A stretch of 51,191 bases of DNA. Source: Salisapilia sapeloensis (lineage: Eukaryota > Oomycota > Peronosporomycetes > Peronosporales > Salisapiliaceae). A program made the translations under genes and the position numbers. The stretch spans positions 1 through 51,191 of the forward strand of contig JAADVB010000129.1 of the NCBI GenBank assembly GCA_023334545.1, read 5' to 3'. Positions within the stretch are counted from its first letter, which is position 1. Each line of letters starts with the position of its first letter. The notes under the pieces were generated by a model. It worked only from the letters and a program-made list of their open reading frames with translations. It did not search any database and had not been told where the DNA came from. Below, piece after piece: positions 37,810-48,680 of this stretch.

Positions 37810-40800
37810 ATGTCGCTAGGTGGCCTGGCTCCGATCGGCGGAAATTCCAAGTCTACTTCTGCCAAGCGAGATGATCTGACGAGTGGATTGATGTCCTTGA
37901 CCTCGCCTTTGGGTAGTGCCAGTGAGCATGGAAACGATTTGGATATGGATGACTTTGATGTTGATATGCTCCTTGGTGACGGTCCATCTGCATCGTCGAA
38001 AGCCAAGTCTCCAAGTAGCAAGAAGACAAGTTCTTCGTCAGCCAAGAAGAGTAGTCATGATAAATCAAAAAGTAAAGACTCTAAGTCGAAGAAGAAGAAA
38101 GAAGTACGTTACCACTTAGATCAGTGTGTGTCTGCTATCATTTCACGTTGATCCTTGTACTAGTCCAAGAAGAAATCTACAACCGAATCGCCCTTTAACT
38201 ACTCCTTCGAGGAAGATGTACCATCATCGCCTATCAAGAAAAAAACAGGGCTCGACTCGGAGTTTGCCAGTATACTCGGACTAGACGATGGTATGGAGAG
38301 CTCTAGTTTCACTGCGTTGGAAGATAAAGCGGACACATTTGGACATGAAACTAGCAGTGATATGAAGTATAGTACTGCAAAGGACCCACCTAGAATTAAT
38401 ACTCCACTTGCACAAACCACAGATACAGATTTGGTAGCCGGTCTGCCTACTACACTGCAAGACACCGCAGGTTCAGAGTTTGGTATCGATGCATCTTTCT
38501 TTGCTGATATTGGAGCAAGCCAAAGTGACAATCTACCTTCTTTTCGAAGTGAATCGAACGAACCAACCCGACGTAGAGGTCGTCGCCGACATGCTACGGC
38601 AGAAAAAAGTGACAAGGAGGAATCTCTTACAGATAACGCGACGGATAAACCAAAGCAAGAAGTTCCATTCGAGTCCCGATGGGACAAAATGTTTGGTGGA
38701 TCGAAACCAGCGGCACGAGAGGAGACGAAAGCAGAGTTAGCTTTGGGGAAAGATAGAGATAAAGATGAAGAAATAAAGGGCACGACTCCAAAGTTACAAG
38801 ACCAGGAAACTACGTTACCACCAGCTAAAGTAGCAGATACGAAGCCAACATCAAATGTTAAAGAACAAGAGACATCATCTGCGTTTGCACAGGATGACTT
38901 GCTGGCTGATCTTGGTATTCTGGATATATCTCCACCGAAGAAGATCGAGAAATCTAGTCAAGATGATGTGAAGAATCCAGAGGAAAACATATCAAGCAGT
39001 TTTATGTCGAAAATGTTCCCGAATGAAAAGGTTGAAATTGGGGATGACCAAAAGATCTCTAAACCAGTCGATGAACGGGTGGAGAAAGTATCTGTAGATG
39101 TAGAGCAACCAAAGGAAGCCGTGTTAAAACAAAAGCTAGAAGAGAAAGTTGAAACTATCAGTGCTCGTGATAGTCTACTCCTCGATCTAGTACCAACTGA
39201 CACACCTCCACGAAGTCCTGTTATGGCTCTAAGGAAAAGTTTTTCTTTAAAAGCACCACCTACGCCCGAAGACACCTCGAAGATAGTGCTTGACAAGAAA
39301 GTGGAGCATGAGGAGTTACCAAAGCCTGACAAACTAACCGAGGCAGTTTCTAAACCAAAGGTACAAGAGACCAAGTTTGATCTAGCTATCGACTTTAGTC
39401 CAATGTCGTCTCCAGTACGCGACCCACCAGCGCCATCGCCGGGTACTGTAAAAACATTGCGAGCAAGGACAAACAGCATGAATGAGTCGGAGTTTGAGCA
39501 GTCAAAAGAAAGCTTGCTGGAAGAGATTCTATCTCCACCAGTATCTCCGATTTTGACAAAACAAAGGTCGTCTCCAGCTCTCTTAGAGGTACCTGATAAC
39601 GCGGACGCGTCATCGATGGATGCTGAGAAGCCTCAAGACGATCTCAAGTACAGCGTGACCAAAATACCGGAGGAGGTTGAAGAAGAGAATGCTACAGCCA
39701 CCTTGGCATCGGCTGTAGAAGTAATCAAAGAAGTTGTAGATAGTGATAAAAGCGTAGACGTAGAACCAAAGACCGTGCCGTCATCAAAGCAGCCCCATGG
39801 ACATTTGGATGCTGTTGAAAAGCAAGCATTCGAGTCCCAAATATCTGACCTTCAAAAGCTGCTTCAGGCTAAACAAGAAGAATACGATCAAGCGTTTCAA
39901 CGTTGCCAAGACACGGAAACTGCGAAAAGCGTTTTACAAGCTCAGGTGAACTCACTTCAGCAGGAGATACAACATTTGCATGAGCGTCTGAGCAAGTCTG
40001 AATACGACCGGCAAACGCTTCAGCAGGAGCTATCGTCTGCTCGAGCCGACCTAAGTGCCCAGGTTGCCACTTGCCATCATCTGGAGCAGGATAAGGCATC
40101 ATTCGACCGACAGGCCCAAAGCTTACGAGACCAGCAATCCCGACTGAGTCAGCAGCTCGTCGAGGAGAGGTCTGCGCATCAATCGACACAAAATCGCTTG
40201 GCGGAGCTCCAGCTTCAGACTAGTGAATTGAATGAAAGGCATCGGTCTCAGACGAAGAGCCAAATGGATAGTGTTCTACAGCAGCTCCATACAGCTCTCG
40301 CTCGTTTGCAAAGTCGACAAGAACAGGCTTCGATGGAAGACACATCTCGAGGCGTAGTCGAAGGTGAAAGCAGAATGAGAATGATCACGTCGCTTGAAGC
40401 AAGTGCTCGATCGTGTGCACGGCAGAGTGAAGAAGAGTGCCACCGACTAGCAAGTATCTTGTCGAGCCTAGAGTCGACACTTCGGCAATCTCGGCAAGAG
40501 GTAGCAGACGACAAGGAGAGGCTTCGACAGGAGCAGCATCGACTGGATACGCTAGCATCCCATTTCCAAGCCCAAACCAGTGTTTTGCACACTAGTGCGG
40601 ATGCGAATACGCAGTTGATGTCAAAATGGCTGACAACCTCTCTCCAAGACGTACGCACAGCTGAAGCACGGTTGGCCACACGGCGGTCCGAGCTGGAGGA
40701 TCAAGAGAGACAACTGTTTGATGAAAGAGCTCAGTTCGCTGCTTATCGGGAGGAGACGATGGAGCAGCAGAAGAAAGACAGTAGTAGACTACAGCAGGAA

Positions 40801-41496
40801 AAGCAAAAGTTGGATGCACGATGGCAGAAACTGGCGACCGAGAAGGAGAAGTTCGAAGCACGGGTTCAGTCCTACGACCATGACTTGGATGAAATTAATC
40901 GATGGCATACGTTTTTGCAGGAAGAGCGACAACGTATCGATCGAAAAGCGAGTCATGTAGCACAAGTAGCTTCGGAAGTGGAGCGAATGTCACAAGAGAT
41001 GGTTCAAAGAGAGAGTGTTGCATCGCAGACACAGAAAGAGATAGATGACCGTAGCAATGACGTCGAAAGCAGAAATAAAGAGGTGATAAGGCGCTTTAGT
41101 GAGCTGAAAGACCGTGAGCGTAGACTACAGCAGCATGCTAACCAAGTCGATCGGATGCGTGCGCGACTACTGTCCGAGCGCAAGGCATCCACAACGACGT
41201 CTGACAATACTCCGCCCTCGATGTCCACTTGTAGTAATCAAGAGGAAGACTCCAAAGCTTCAACGCCGATAGGTGGCATGTCTGTGGATGCACCAGTACA
41301 GATGAAGAGCTATAGCTGGGAACCAACTACCGACTATCAAATACACAAAGGTCGGGGGTCGACGTTACCACCAGCCTTGCGAAAGCTAGTGGATGACCAC
41401 TGGAGGACTCGCCGTTTGCTTCATTCAGCCCCCACGTCACTCCAAAGAGACCGCATGTGGCTACATGCGATCGGACTCGGTGTGTCCGATGCATAA
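37810..41496 (+). CDS. Large coiled-coil protein, FBF1-like
   Basis: Two exons, 37810..38103 and 38164..41496 (60-nt intron, phase 0), give 1208 residues; another in-frame ATG at 37732 would add 26. The N-terminal half is disordered, Ser/Lys- and Glu/Pro-rich, with short acidic hydrophobic motifs (EFASILGLDD, LLADLGILDIS). From about residue 670 a continuous coiled coil runs for some 480 residues, ending near KDRERRLQQHANQVDRMRAR. This layout, the D-x-LG-type motifs in a disordered N-terminus and the ERRLQ/REEL-rich C-terminal coiled coil recall FBF1, a centriole distal-appendage/transition-fibre protein. The assignment is by architecture and weak local similarity. Flagellate zoospores would need such a protein. 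It could be an unrelated coiled-coil protein. Confidence 0.55.
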
Positions 41497-41557
41497 GAAA
41501 TAAAAGTTTATCGGTACGAACGAAACCTTGTATTCTTGTTTCGTCTGACTCTAGTTT

Positions 41558-42497
41558 CTACGCGCGGCAGTTCTCGAGATCAAACACGATGATGTCCGTG
41601 GCGCCAATCTCGTGGAGCTGGTCCATGACGTCGCTGACCTGCTTCTTCTCGATCATAGCCGACACGGCCAGCGCGTCTTCTCCCGTGAGTTCGCTCACGG
41701 TCGGTGATCGACGTCCAGGTGTGATCTTCTTGGCGTCTTCCAACTTGCCCTTGGACACATTGTACGTGATCATCTTGTATTTGGTAGCCGTGATGTACCC
41801 TCGGATGCGCTGGTGCACCTTATCCACGAGCTTTTTGTGCGTCGTGTTCGGGTTCGAGATCAGGACGGCCTGGGTGTCCATGATGGTCGAGATCATCTCG
41901 AGGCCAGCAGCCTTCATGGTCGTGCCAGTCTCAACGAGATCGACGATACCATCGGCCAAGCCGAGACTACAGGCGGCTTCCACCGATCCAGAGACGTATC
42001 GGATCTTTGTCGCTTCGTCCTTTTCGAATTGACGGAAGTAGCCGGCCGAGACGTTCGGGAAGGACGTGACGATCCGCTTGCCGGCGAGATCGGCAGGGGA
42101 CTGGATCTTGTCGGCCACAAGAGCCTGTACACCGAGTTTGCACTTGCCAAAACCGAGCTGCATGAGCTCGTCGACGCTCGAGTTAGACTCGGCGATGATG
42201 TCCTGACCAGTGATCCCCATGTCGACGTTTCCTTCTCCGACATAGGCAGCAATGTCAGCGGCAGGGAGGAAGACTAGCGTGACTGGGAGACTGGAGCATA
42301 GAGCAATATCGACGCGATTCGGCTATGATACAGCGTGTCAATTGGGTGCATATGCAAAAGCATTTCAAGAAACGTACGCGATAGTAGTCCAGTCCAGCAC
42401 CTTCCAGGACGTGTAGGATACGTTCATACAATCTCCCTTTCTTCGGGACGGCGAAGAGTAGTCGTTCTGAATCACTCGCTGCTACACTCGAAGCCAT
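41558..42497 (-). CDS. HIS1: ATP phosphoribosyltransferase (histidine biosynthesis)
   Basis: Two exons, 42497..42378 and 42322..41558, with a 55-nt intron (phase 0), give 294 residues, a normal length for the long-form HisG. Visible motifs are FAVPKKGRLYE at the N-terminus, EGNVDMGITGQD, KIRYVSGSVEAACSLGLADG and IVDLVETGTTMKAAGLE, the PRPP-binding region. The C-terminal part contains GRRSPTVSEL, a regulatory-domain feature for histidine feedback. It catalyses the first step, ATP plus PRPP to phosphoribosyl-ATP. It is convergent with the FBF1-like gene, 61 bp between stops. Confidence 0.94.
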
Positions 42498-42595
42498 TCG
42501 TCCACGATATGTCAATTCGATTAGTGTGTGGTTATTTATAGGAGGAGATGCTATACGTAATCAAGTACTACGGACCATAAGAAAAAGAAAAGAAA

Positions 42596-43083
42596 ATGGA
42601 CGAAAAGGAATTTCAGACGCTGCTGGAGCAGTACCCTGTCGTTCGGAAGAAGACGCATATGCGAGTGGAATGGAACCCTCTGGTATATGTAGATGTATGG
42701 TAGTTGATATAGGAAGAGTCTTAGAGTGTGCTTGTAGAAAGATGATGATTCGAATGCGACTGGGCCGGCCCACACGGAGCGTATGATGTTTCTTTCGACG
42801 CTTATGTGCGATGATTAACCTGTCTTGGTAGTGATGACGGCGTCGATTGATCCAGAGGACTCGTTCCAGACGGCGTTGAGCAAGTTCTTGGAGCCATATT
42901 TCACTGCTTCGGAGCTACCACGCGTCTTACGTGCGTTTGAACAGGTATTCAATGGGATTGATACGTCTATGAGGATACGAGTAGGTAACGAGTTGTTTCG
43001 TGTGATAGTCCCAAGAGAGCTTTATTGCTGGATTATGTCTAGAAGATATAAACGACGTGTGTGTCAACCTAACGACCAACTAA
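42596..43083 (+). CDS. Small unknown four-exon gene
   Basis: I do not recognise this gene. Four exons, 42596..42682, 42738..42780, 42832..42944 and 43009..43083, all with GT-AG introns of 51-64 nt and consistent phase, give 105 residues. The product starts MDEKEFQTLLEQYPVVRKKT, then HMRVEWNPL, and has a helical second half (SFQTALSKFLEPYFTASELP, RVLRAFEQSQESFIAGLCLE). No exon alone exceeds 40 codons, so it would be missed without splicing. The coherent hydrophobic/charged helix pattern through four joins is the main evidence. It starts 98 bp from the divergent HisG gene and ends 52 bp from the convergent gene on the other strand. Confidence 0.55.
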
Positions 43084-43135
43084 TCTACTCGACATCGGAC
43101 ATAGATGCAATACACTTGATTCGCATCGAAAGATA

Positions 43136-43926
43136 TCAAGTCGTTAGTTGTTCCTCGCGTGATATCCCATGTAACTACAGATGAAGTGGTAGTTGGTAGT
43201 ATTCATGTGACAGTAGGATGAGGTTAAAAGTACCTTTTGGAAGCGCTTGGACTGTGTCGAGTGACGGAATGGAGAAGTGCTCCAGGAGAGAATGAGTGTC
43301 TGCAGTTCTTCCGATGGTGTATCAAAGTCGATGATATTGATGATTCCTTCCTAGTTGTACAGCATATTAGAGGTACTTTTATATGATTGACTGGCGTATG
43401 GAGACGTACAATGTGTTGGAAGGATGCTTCATGAGAGGCTACGTCCTGTGACATCTGGAGATAGTACTCTTTTCCATTTCCTACTTGGCTATCTGGTTCT
43501 GGCGCTGAAACTACTTGCATACCAACCGAATGAAGACATGGTCAGTGGTTCATCCCGTACGAGGCATGATGCAAGCATCTACTTACGACACTTTCGAGCT
43601 TGGTCCTGCAGGTTATACATATCATCCAGTAGCTGGGCAAAGTCGGTATGCAGGTCTTTGATCTGCACATACAAGTCTTCTTGCACCCATGGATCGGCCA
43701 TTATGCCTCCACTGTGCCCATCAAAGTCGCCCAGACCTTGAGTAGCGGTCTCCGATAGAGCACGATTACTACTGCTACTTGCATTGGTCTGTGCTTTCTG
43801 AAAGGCTTCTAGTACTTGCATACCAGCATTCTCCTTTTCTCCCCACTCCTTTGCAATTGCAGTCAATTGATCATATAGATCCACTACGCTACTCTCACTA
43901 CGCTTCGAACGCTTCTTCCTCGCCAT
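43136..43926 (-). CDS. Unknown four-exon protein
   Basis: I do not recognise this gene. Exons 43926..43587, 43504..43410, 43350..43234 and 43174..43136 give 196 residues. The N-terminus is basic (MARKKRSKRSESS), followed by helical stretches (VVDLYDQLTAIAKEWGEKEN, LYVQIKDLHTDFAQLLDDMY) and a C-terminal block IEGIINIIDFDTPSEELQTL. If the last 59-nt intron is retained, the frame instead ends at 43144 with 30 other residues. The second exon's acceptor could also be 7 codons earlier. The start is well defined, about 180 bp from the TPR gene on the other strand. Nuclear location is suggested only by the basic start. Confidence 0.55.
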
Positions 43927-44105
43927 GACCGGAGCTGGTCGTTCCGAGCGAGTTGTTAGAAGACATTTAGGTCGGATCGTATGGTACTTTTATTTGACTT
44001 GGTTTTTGTATACAAGACGACACGAAAGCAGGACAGTTCGGTCGACACTTGTCCTGTATCATCTACCTCGATCCTCCTTCCTCCTAGTGCCCATTAGATA
44101 GTACA

Positions 44106-45143
44106 ATGCAACGCAGTAGATCCTTTGTCAAAACTGCATGTCTAGTGCTACTCATTGTGTCCTTCGTGACGCTCCCAATGTCTACATTCGGTCAAGCAGC
44201 CGAGCCGGAAGTGGAGTTTAAGGAAGCGACGCAGACTGCTCGCGACTTGGATCCGGACATTTCGAACGTCCGACAGATGCGTAATGAAGCTATGCGTCTG
44301 AATGACAAGAGAGACTACAAGGGTGCCATCGACAAACATCGGGAGACCCTGACGATCATGCACGACCGCGTATTCGGAGCAGGCGCAGATAAAGTGACGA
44401 AGAAAGAAGATAAAACGCAGGATGCAGCTCTCTACACGCAACTGCTGAACGACTATGGATCCGTTCTTATCCGTGCGAAGCAGTATGACGAAGCTATTGA
44501 TGTGCTGGAAGACGCAGTGGCGATGGTCGCCAAGATCTATGATGAAAGCCATCCGTCCTACGGTCTCTCTCTCAAGTCTCTCGGAGAAGCCTACATGGCA
44601 AAGAAAGAGTACCAGGAGGCTGTGGATAGATACAAGAAGCTACGGAAGCTGATGAAGAAAGGCTTGGGCGTCAACCATGAAGCCTACGTAGACGTCCACT
44701 TGAAGCTCGTCGAGTGCTATCGCGCCATGGAGAAGCCTAAGCGCGCTTTGAAAGTCATTAAGAAGTTGATTGATGACCAGGGAGGCAATATCGATATGAG
44801 TACCAAGGGTTTTGCGGAAGCGTTCATCGAACTATCTACGCTTTATGTCCATGAAGGGGAGCTGGATGCTGCGATGCAATATGCCGAGGCCGCTCGGACG
44901 ATGGTGCAAAAGAGAGATGGAGAGATGACGATGCCATATGCTTTTAGTCTTAATGCTGTCGCAGGTGTCCACATGCACAAGGGTGAGGTGGAAGAGGCGT
45001 ATCAATTGCTCGTACGAGCGCATGAGATTGCGTTGAAATTAAATGGCAAGAGTAGTGACATTGTCCGATCGAGTCGATCGACGCTAAAGCAAGTGAAGAA
45101 TCGTTTGGATGCGGAACGGGAAGCCAGGAAGGATGAGCTATAG
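44106..45143 (+). CDS. ER-luminal TPR protein ending in KDEL
   Basis: Intronless, 345 residues. A clear signal peptide (TACLVLLIVSFVTLPMSTFG) is followed by about five to six tetratricopeptide repeats: LNDKRDYKGAIDKHRETLTI, LLNDYGSVLIRAKQYDEAID, LGEAYMAKKEYQEAVDRYKK, FIELSTLYVHEGELDAAMQY and LNAVAGVHMHKGEVEEAYQL. Spacing resembles kinesin-light-chain-type TPRs. The protein ends EARKDEL-stop, an exact ER retrieval signal. So it is predicted to be soluble in the ER lumen. TPRs usually bind peptides or other proteins; a role in ER folding or quality control is inference, and I know no exact orthologue. Confidence 0.85.
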   Translation: MQRSRSFVKTACLVLLIVSFVTLPMSTFGQAAEPEVEFKEATQTARDLDPDISNVRQMRNEAMRLNDKRDYKGAIDKHRETLTIMHDRVFGAGADKVTKKEDKTQDAALYTQLLNDYGSVLIRAKQYDEAIDVLEDAVAMVAKIYDESHPSYGLSLKSLGEAYMAKKEYQEAVDRYKKLRKLMKKGLGVNHEAYVDVHLKLVECYRAMEKPKRALKVIKKLIDDQGGNIDMSTKGFAEAFIELSTLYVHEGELDAAMQYAEAARTMVQKRDGEMTMPYAFSLNAVAGVHMHKGEVEEAYQLLVRAHEIALKLNGKSSDIVRSSRSTLKQVKNRLDAEREARKDEL

Positions 45144-45285
45144 ATGCATAATATACAGTCGTTTGCCACCTTTTCATCTCGTTTCGTTTCGTGCAAAGCG
45201 TCGCTAAGAGTGACTCTTGACTGCTACTGGAAGCGTCTTGTCGGCTCGTGGGAAGCAAGAGTCTCTCCACTTGTGAATAGGAGAC

Positions 45286-45928
45286 ATGACGGACTGTGAA
45301 AGCGGCAAGAGTTTTGGCTTTTTATATGAAAACCGAGAACCTTGTCATACGATTGCCTTGGTCCAACTCATCGTGACGCTACTGACGTTTGGATTCACGG
45401 TGGCGGTCTGGTGGGCTCCTCTCTGCGGCATTATCGTTGCTGCGATTGGATTCTATGGCACGGTTGAGCCCGTGACGCAGCGGAAAGTCAGCTTTATCCA
45501 TTTTGTATGCTTTTGTATTGGATTTTATGGAAAGGAATGCTAACGAAGAGCGATAGTACTATTGGGGAAACTGGTTTATGCTTGCACTCCAACTGTGTTC
45601 GGCCGTGCTACTGCTTTTGATTGTGAGTGGATGGGAGACGTACGACGGGTGGGCGTACACTATCTTTTTCACTGGTAGTATCGCCTTTGCAACGCAGTTC
45701 TCATGCACGGTACGATAGTTCCTACTAAGCTAGATGTTCGCTTACTGACACTTGGTCCAGTACGCAGCCATGCAACGATCATATTCGTTTCGAGCTGAAT
45801 TGATGCGCAACCCACCCCCATCAGAAGACTTGTACAACTTTCCAGCGCGTGCACATGGCGACAGTGATGTCCCGTATACTTCGTTTAGCCAGGAGTACAG
45901 AGCGCCATCGGAGCTCAAGACCATCTAA
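45286..45928 (+). CDS. Unknown four-TM membrane protein
   Basis: I do not recognise this gene. Three exons, 45286..45504, 45557..45709 and 45761..45928 (introns about 51-52 nt, phase 0), give 179 residues. Four hydrophobic segments are present: IALVQLIVTLLTFGFTVAVW, CGIIVAAIGFYGTV, MLALQLCSAVLLLLIVSGW and YTIFFTGSIAFATQFSC. The C-terminal 55 residues are hydrophilic (RNPPPSEDLYNFPARA) and probably cytosolic, with tyrosine-containing motifs. The MARVEL/tetraspan-like layout gives no firm family. It is 142 bp downstream of the KDEL-TPR gene in the same orientation. Confidence 0.7.
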
Positions 45929-46112
45929 AGCCAATACAACTTCAAGTTAGCAACGATATTATCCGTCTCTTGAAGATATCGTGTTTTCTTCCAATCACCT
46001 ATCGCTTATATAATTTGGACGAATCACCGATAGAAGGTTGTCAGCCAGTCACACTCGCCTCGATTGCTACAGTTAGTCGGTCACTACTTGGACGAAAGGA
46101 CAAAAGACAGCC

Positions 46113-46740
46113 ATGGTCTCCCTCAAGCTACAGAAGCGGTATGTTCGTTCGGAAGGATTAGATAGGTCTAGGAACTAAGTTTGCATTGAATGACAGCCTC
46201 GCGGCGTCCGTGATGAAGTGCGGTAAGCGCAAGGTCTGGTTGGACCCGAACGAGACGAACGAGATTGCTCTCGCGAACTCTCGTCAGAACATCCGTAAGC
46301 TCGTCAAGGATGGTTTCGTGATCAAGAAGCCGCAGGTCATCCACTCTCGCTCGCGTTTCCACAAGCGTAACGAAGCCAAGCGCAAGGGCCGTCACACTGG
46401 TATTGGTAAGCGTCGTGGTACCAAGAACGCTCGTATGCCGATCAAGGTGATCTGGATGCGTCGTATGCGTGTGCTCCGTCGTCTGTTGCGCAAGTACCGT
46501 GAGTCGAAGAAGATCGACAAGCACATGTACCACGAGCTGTACATGCGCAGCAAGGGTAACCAGTTCAAGAACAAGCGTGTGCTCATGGAGACCGTCCACA
46601 AGATGAAGGCCGAGAACCAGCGCGAGCGTATGCTCAAGGAACAGTCCGAGGCCCGTAAGGAGAAGGCCAAGGCCGCTCGTGAGCGCAAGAGCCGCAAGGC
46701 TGCTGGCCCGGGCGAGACCGTCGAGGTCAAGAAGGAGTAA
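46113..46740 (+). CDS. RPL19: Cytosolic ribosomal protein eL19
   Basis: Two exons, 46113..46138 and 46197..46740, with a 58-nt intron splitting an Arg codon, give 189 residues. The first exon encodes only MVSLKLQKR, as in most eL19 genes. Characteristic blocks are [66 protein letters not shown] and the long basic C-terminal helix. eL19 is a large-subunit protein bridging the 40S subunit. Codon use is strongly GC-ending. The intron directly after the ninth codon is a common position in this gene in other eukaryotes. Confidence 0.96.
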
Positions 46741-46878
46741 AGTTACTGTCTAGGAAAGTAAGCTCGCGGCATGGCGTGGTGCATGCTCGAATGAAATCGC
46801 TTTCGTCCATCTATTTTCTTTTCTTTTGCGAACATTTGTAGTTTCACTTTTGTAATTTTGGACAAGTAGACGAGCAAG

Positions 46879-47442
46879 ATGGAGCACGGGCAGGACGGCT
46901 CGGTTGTTAAGGCAGAAGTCGATGCTGTGACAGAAGCTAAGCTACATGAGGTGTGCTATGGGGTTATACCTATGTGTGGATGGGGTGTAACGATTGCCTA
47001 GACGTTTGATGCACTCCCGAGCTTGATCGAGGTCCTAAAAGACGTGCTGGCGGCGAGCTCCAGTCATGAGGCCACGAGAGTCGGCGACGTCTCCGAGACC
47101 GTAGGATCCTTGCCATGAAGGCAGATAAGCCTATCTATAGCTAGTGCCTTACGCATTATAATGACAGGCTGTCAAAGTGCGTGATAAGTACGAGGAGATG
47201 CTTCGGCTCCTGGCGGCTCTGCCTGGTACGGACACTTCCTTGGAAGAGCAGGAGAAGGCGATTGTAGATGCCAAGCAAGAGCTCCAACGTATTAGGTAGA
47301 CACATCCGCATCCACAAATCGTCACGAGCATAACATGGTCGTACATAGCGAATTGAGCGAGTTCTATAGCAACACCTTGTACAGAGGCACAGACGAACCT
47401 CGTGAACAAGCAGACGACGCGTTCTCGCGAGAAAAGCTCTAA
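46879..47442 (+). CDS. MED9: Mediator complex subunit 9
   Basis: Four exons, 46879..46950, 47002..47100, 47168..47295 and 47349..47442, with introns of 51-67 nt, give 130 residues. The product reads FDALPSLIEVLKDVLAAS, then YEEMLRLLAALPGTDTSLEE and QELQRISELSEFYSNTLY. This parallels human MED9 ('FLPVIHNIIKCM..., [20 protein letters not shown], ..NELLQKYK'). The pattern LP...PG....EQ with helices before and after is the family core. MED9 belongs to the middle module of Mediator. No single exon is longer than 43 codons, so it would be overlooked without splicing. It follows eL19 by 138 bp in the same orientation. Confidence 0.75.
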
Positions 47443-47527
47443 TGCACGATAAAGCCACGTTTTTCTCATTGTATTGCGTTCTTTTATTCATATCGAAATC
47501 AACGCTCGGCAATCGCATACTTGGCGT

Positions 47528-48680
47528 CTAGTTAATGCCGATCGAGTTGAGGAATCGAAGCGAGAGCTCTACACCTAGGAAGCAGGCGGCGTTCGCAGGG
47601 AAGGCACGTGCCATCGCTGGACCGAGGCCATGGAAGAGTGCCGACGCGCCCTCTTCCTTCATGAGCACTTGGTAGCAGTGGAAGATGCCGCGGTACGTTC
47701 CGTCCGGAGCGGTCTGGATGCGGCTCTTGAGCACATCTGGAGGCATGGCGAGCGTCCAGTTCATCATACCAGCAAACCCTCCGGCCATGAAGAGTCTCGT
47801 GGCACTCAAGTCCTCCGTACGTGTTCCCTTGGGCGTAAAGGCACGCTTGAGTGCTTCGAATCCACCAAAGTATGCGACGGAACTACAGGAAGATGAGTGA
47901 CATGTAGAGAAGAGAGGAGAAGGAGACGTACGCAGGGATGTCTCGCAGGAGCGTGGCTTCCCAACCTCGGTAGACGCTGCTCAGACCGCCAGTCTTGTAC
48001 AGCTTCTTGCCGCAGTCAACCATGCCGTCGTAGAGCTTAGGCTCGCCTCGCTCCATGGCTTGGTTCTGGATCTGAAGCAGACACTTGATGCGCTCGCCTG
48101 GCGCCATGAAGACCGTCGCGGGGATGGCGGAGAAACCTCCGGCGAACATGAGCTGACCCATGGAGCTCGCTTGGTCCGGAGGAGTGCCCATGGCTTTACG
48201 CTAGACATGATAACGTTAGGAGGATGGTGCAGGAGGAGGAGGGAGGATGCGTACAGCAATGAGCTTGCCCATGTCGTTTCCCCAGAAGCACACGGCAAAG
48301 ATGGGGGTGACGCCGGTGAGAGGGGCGGAGAGGCCGCGGTAGAGACCCTTAGGCCCATCCTTGGCAATAAGCTTCCGGGCGCAGTCCATGGCGCCAGTGT
48401 ACATAGGCGCTTCGCCGGCTGCCGGTTTGGGCATGGTCTGGAGGTTGACCTTGACGAGATCCATGGGGTGTCCGACGGCCACGAGGCACATGCCTAGAGG
48501 TATGTGAGTTTATAGCAAGCAAGTAGAATTGTACGAGTCCGCACCTCCGAATCCGCCGGTGACAAACGAGACGAGTCCAGACGGCGCTAGAGCATATCGA
48601 CAGATAAGATACTTTTGGATCTAATTCGACAGAAACGAAAGTTTACGTTGTTTGTCCTGAGTCTTTGCTTCCGTGGCCAT
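47528..48680 (-). CDS. SLC25A20: Mitochondrial carnitine/acylcarnitine carrier
   Basis: Five exons, 48680..48647, 48586..48545, 48493..48255, 48200..47932 and 47882..47528, give 312 residues. The three mitochondrial-carrier signatures are HPMDLVKVNLQ, APGERIKCLLQIQ and MPPDVLKSRIQTAP. The second, with GERIKCLLQIQ, and ARAFPANAACFLGVEL at the end are diagnostic of the carnitine/acylcarnitine translocase. It exchanges acylcarnitine for carnitine across the inner membrane, supplying fatty acids to beta-oxidation. It has more introns than any other gene in the window. It is convergent with MED9 (86 bp between stops). Confidence 0.92.
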
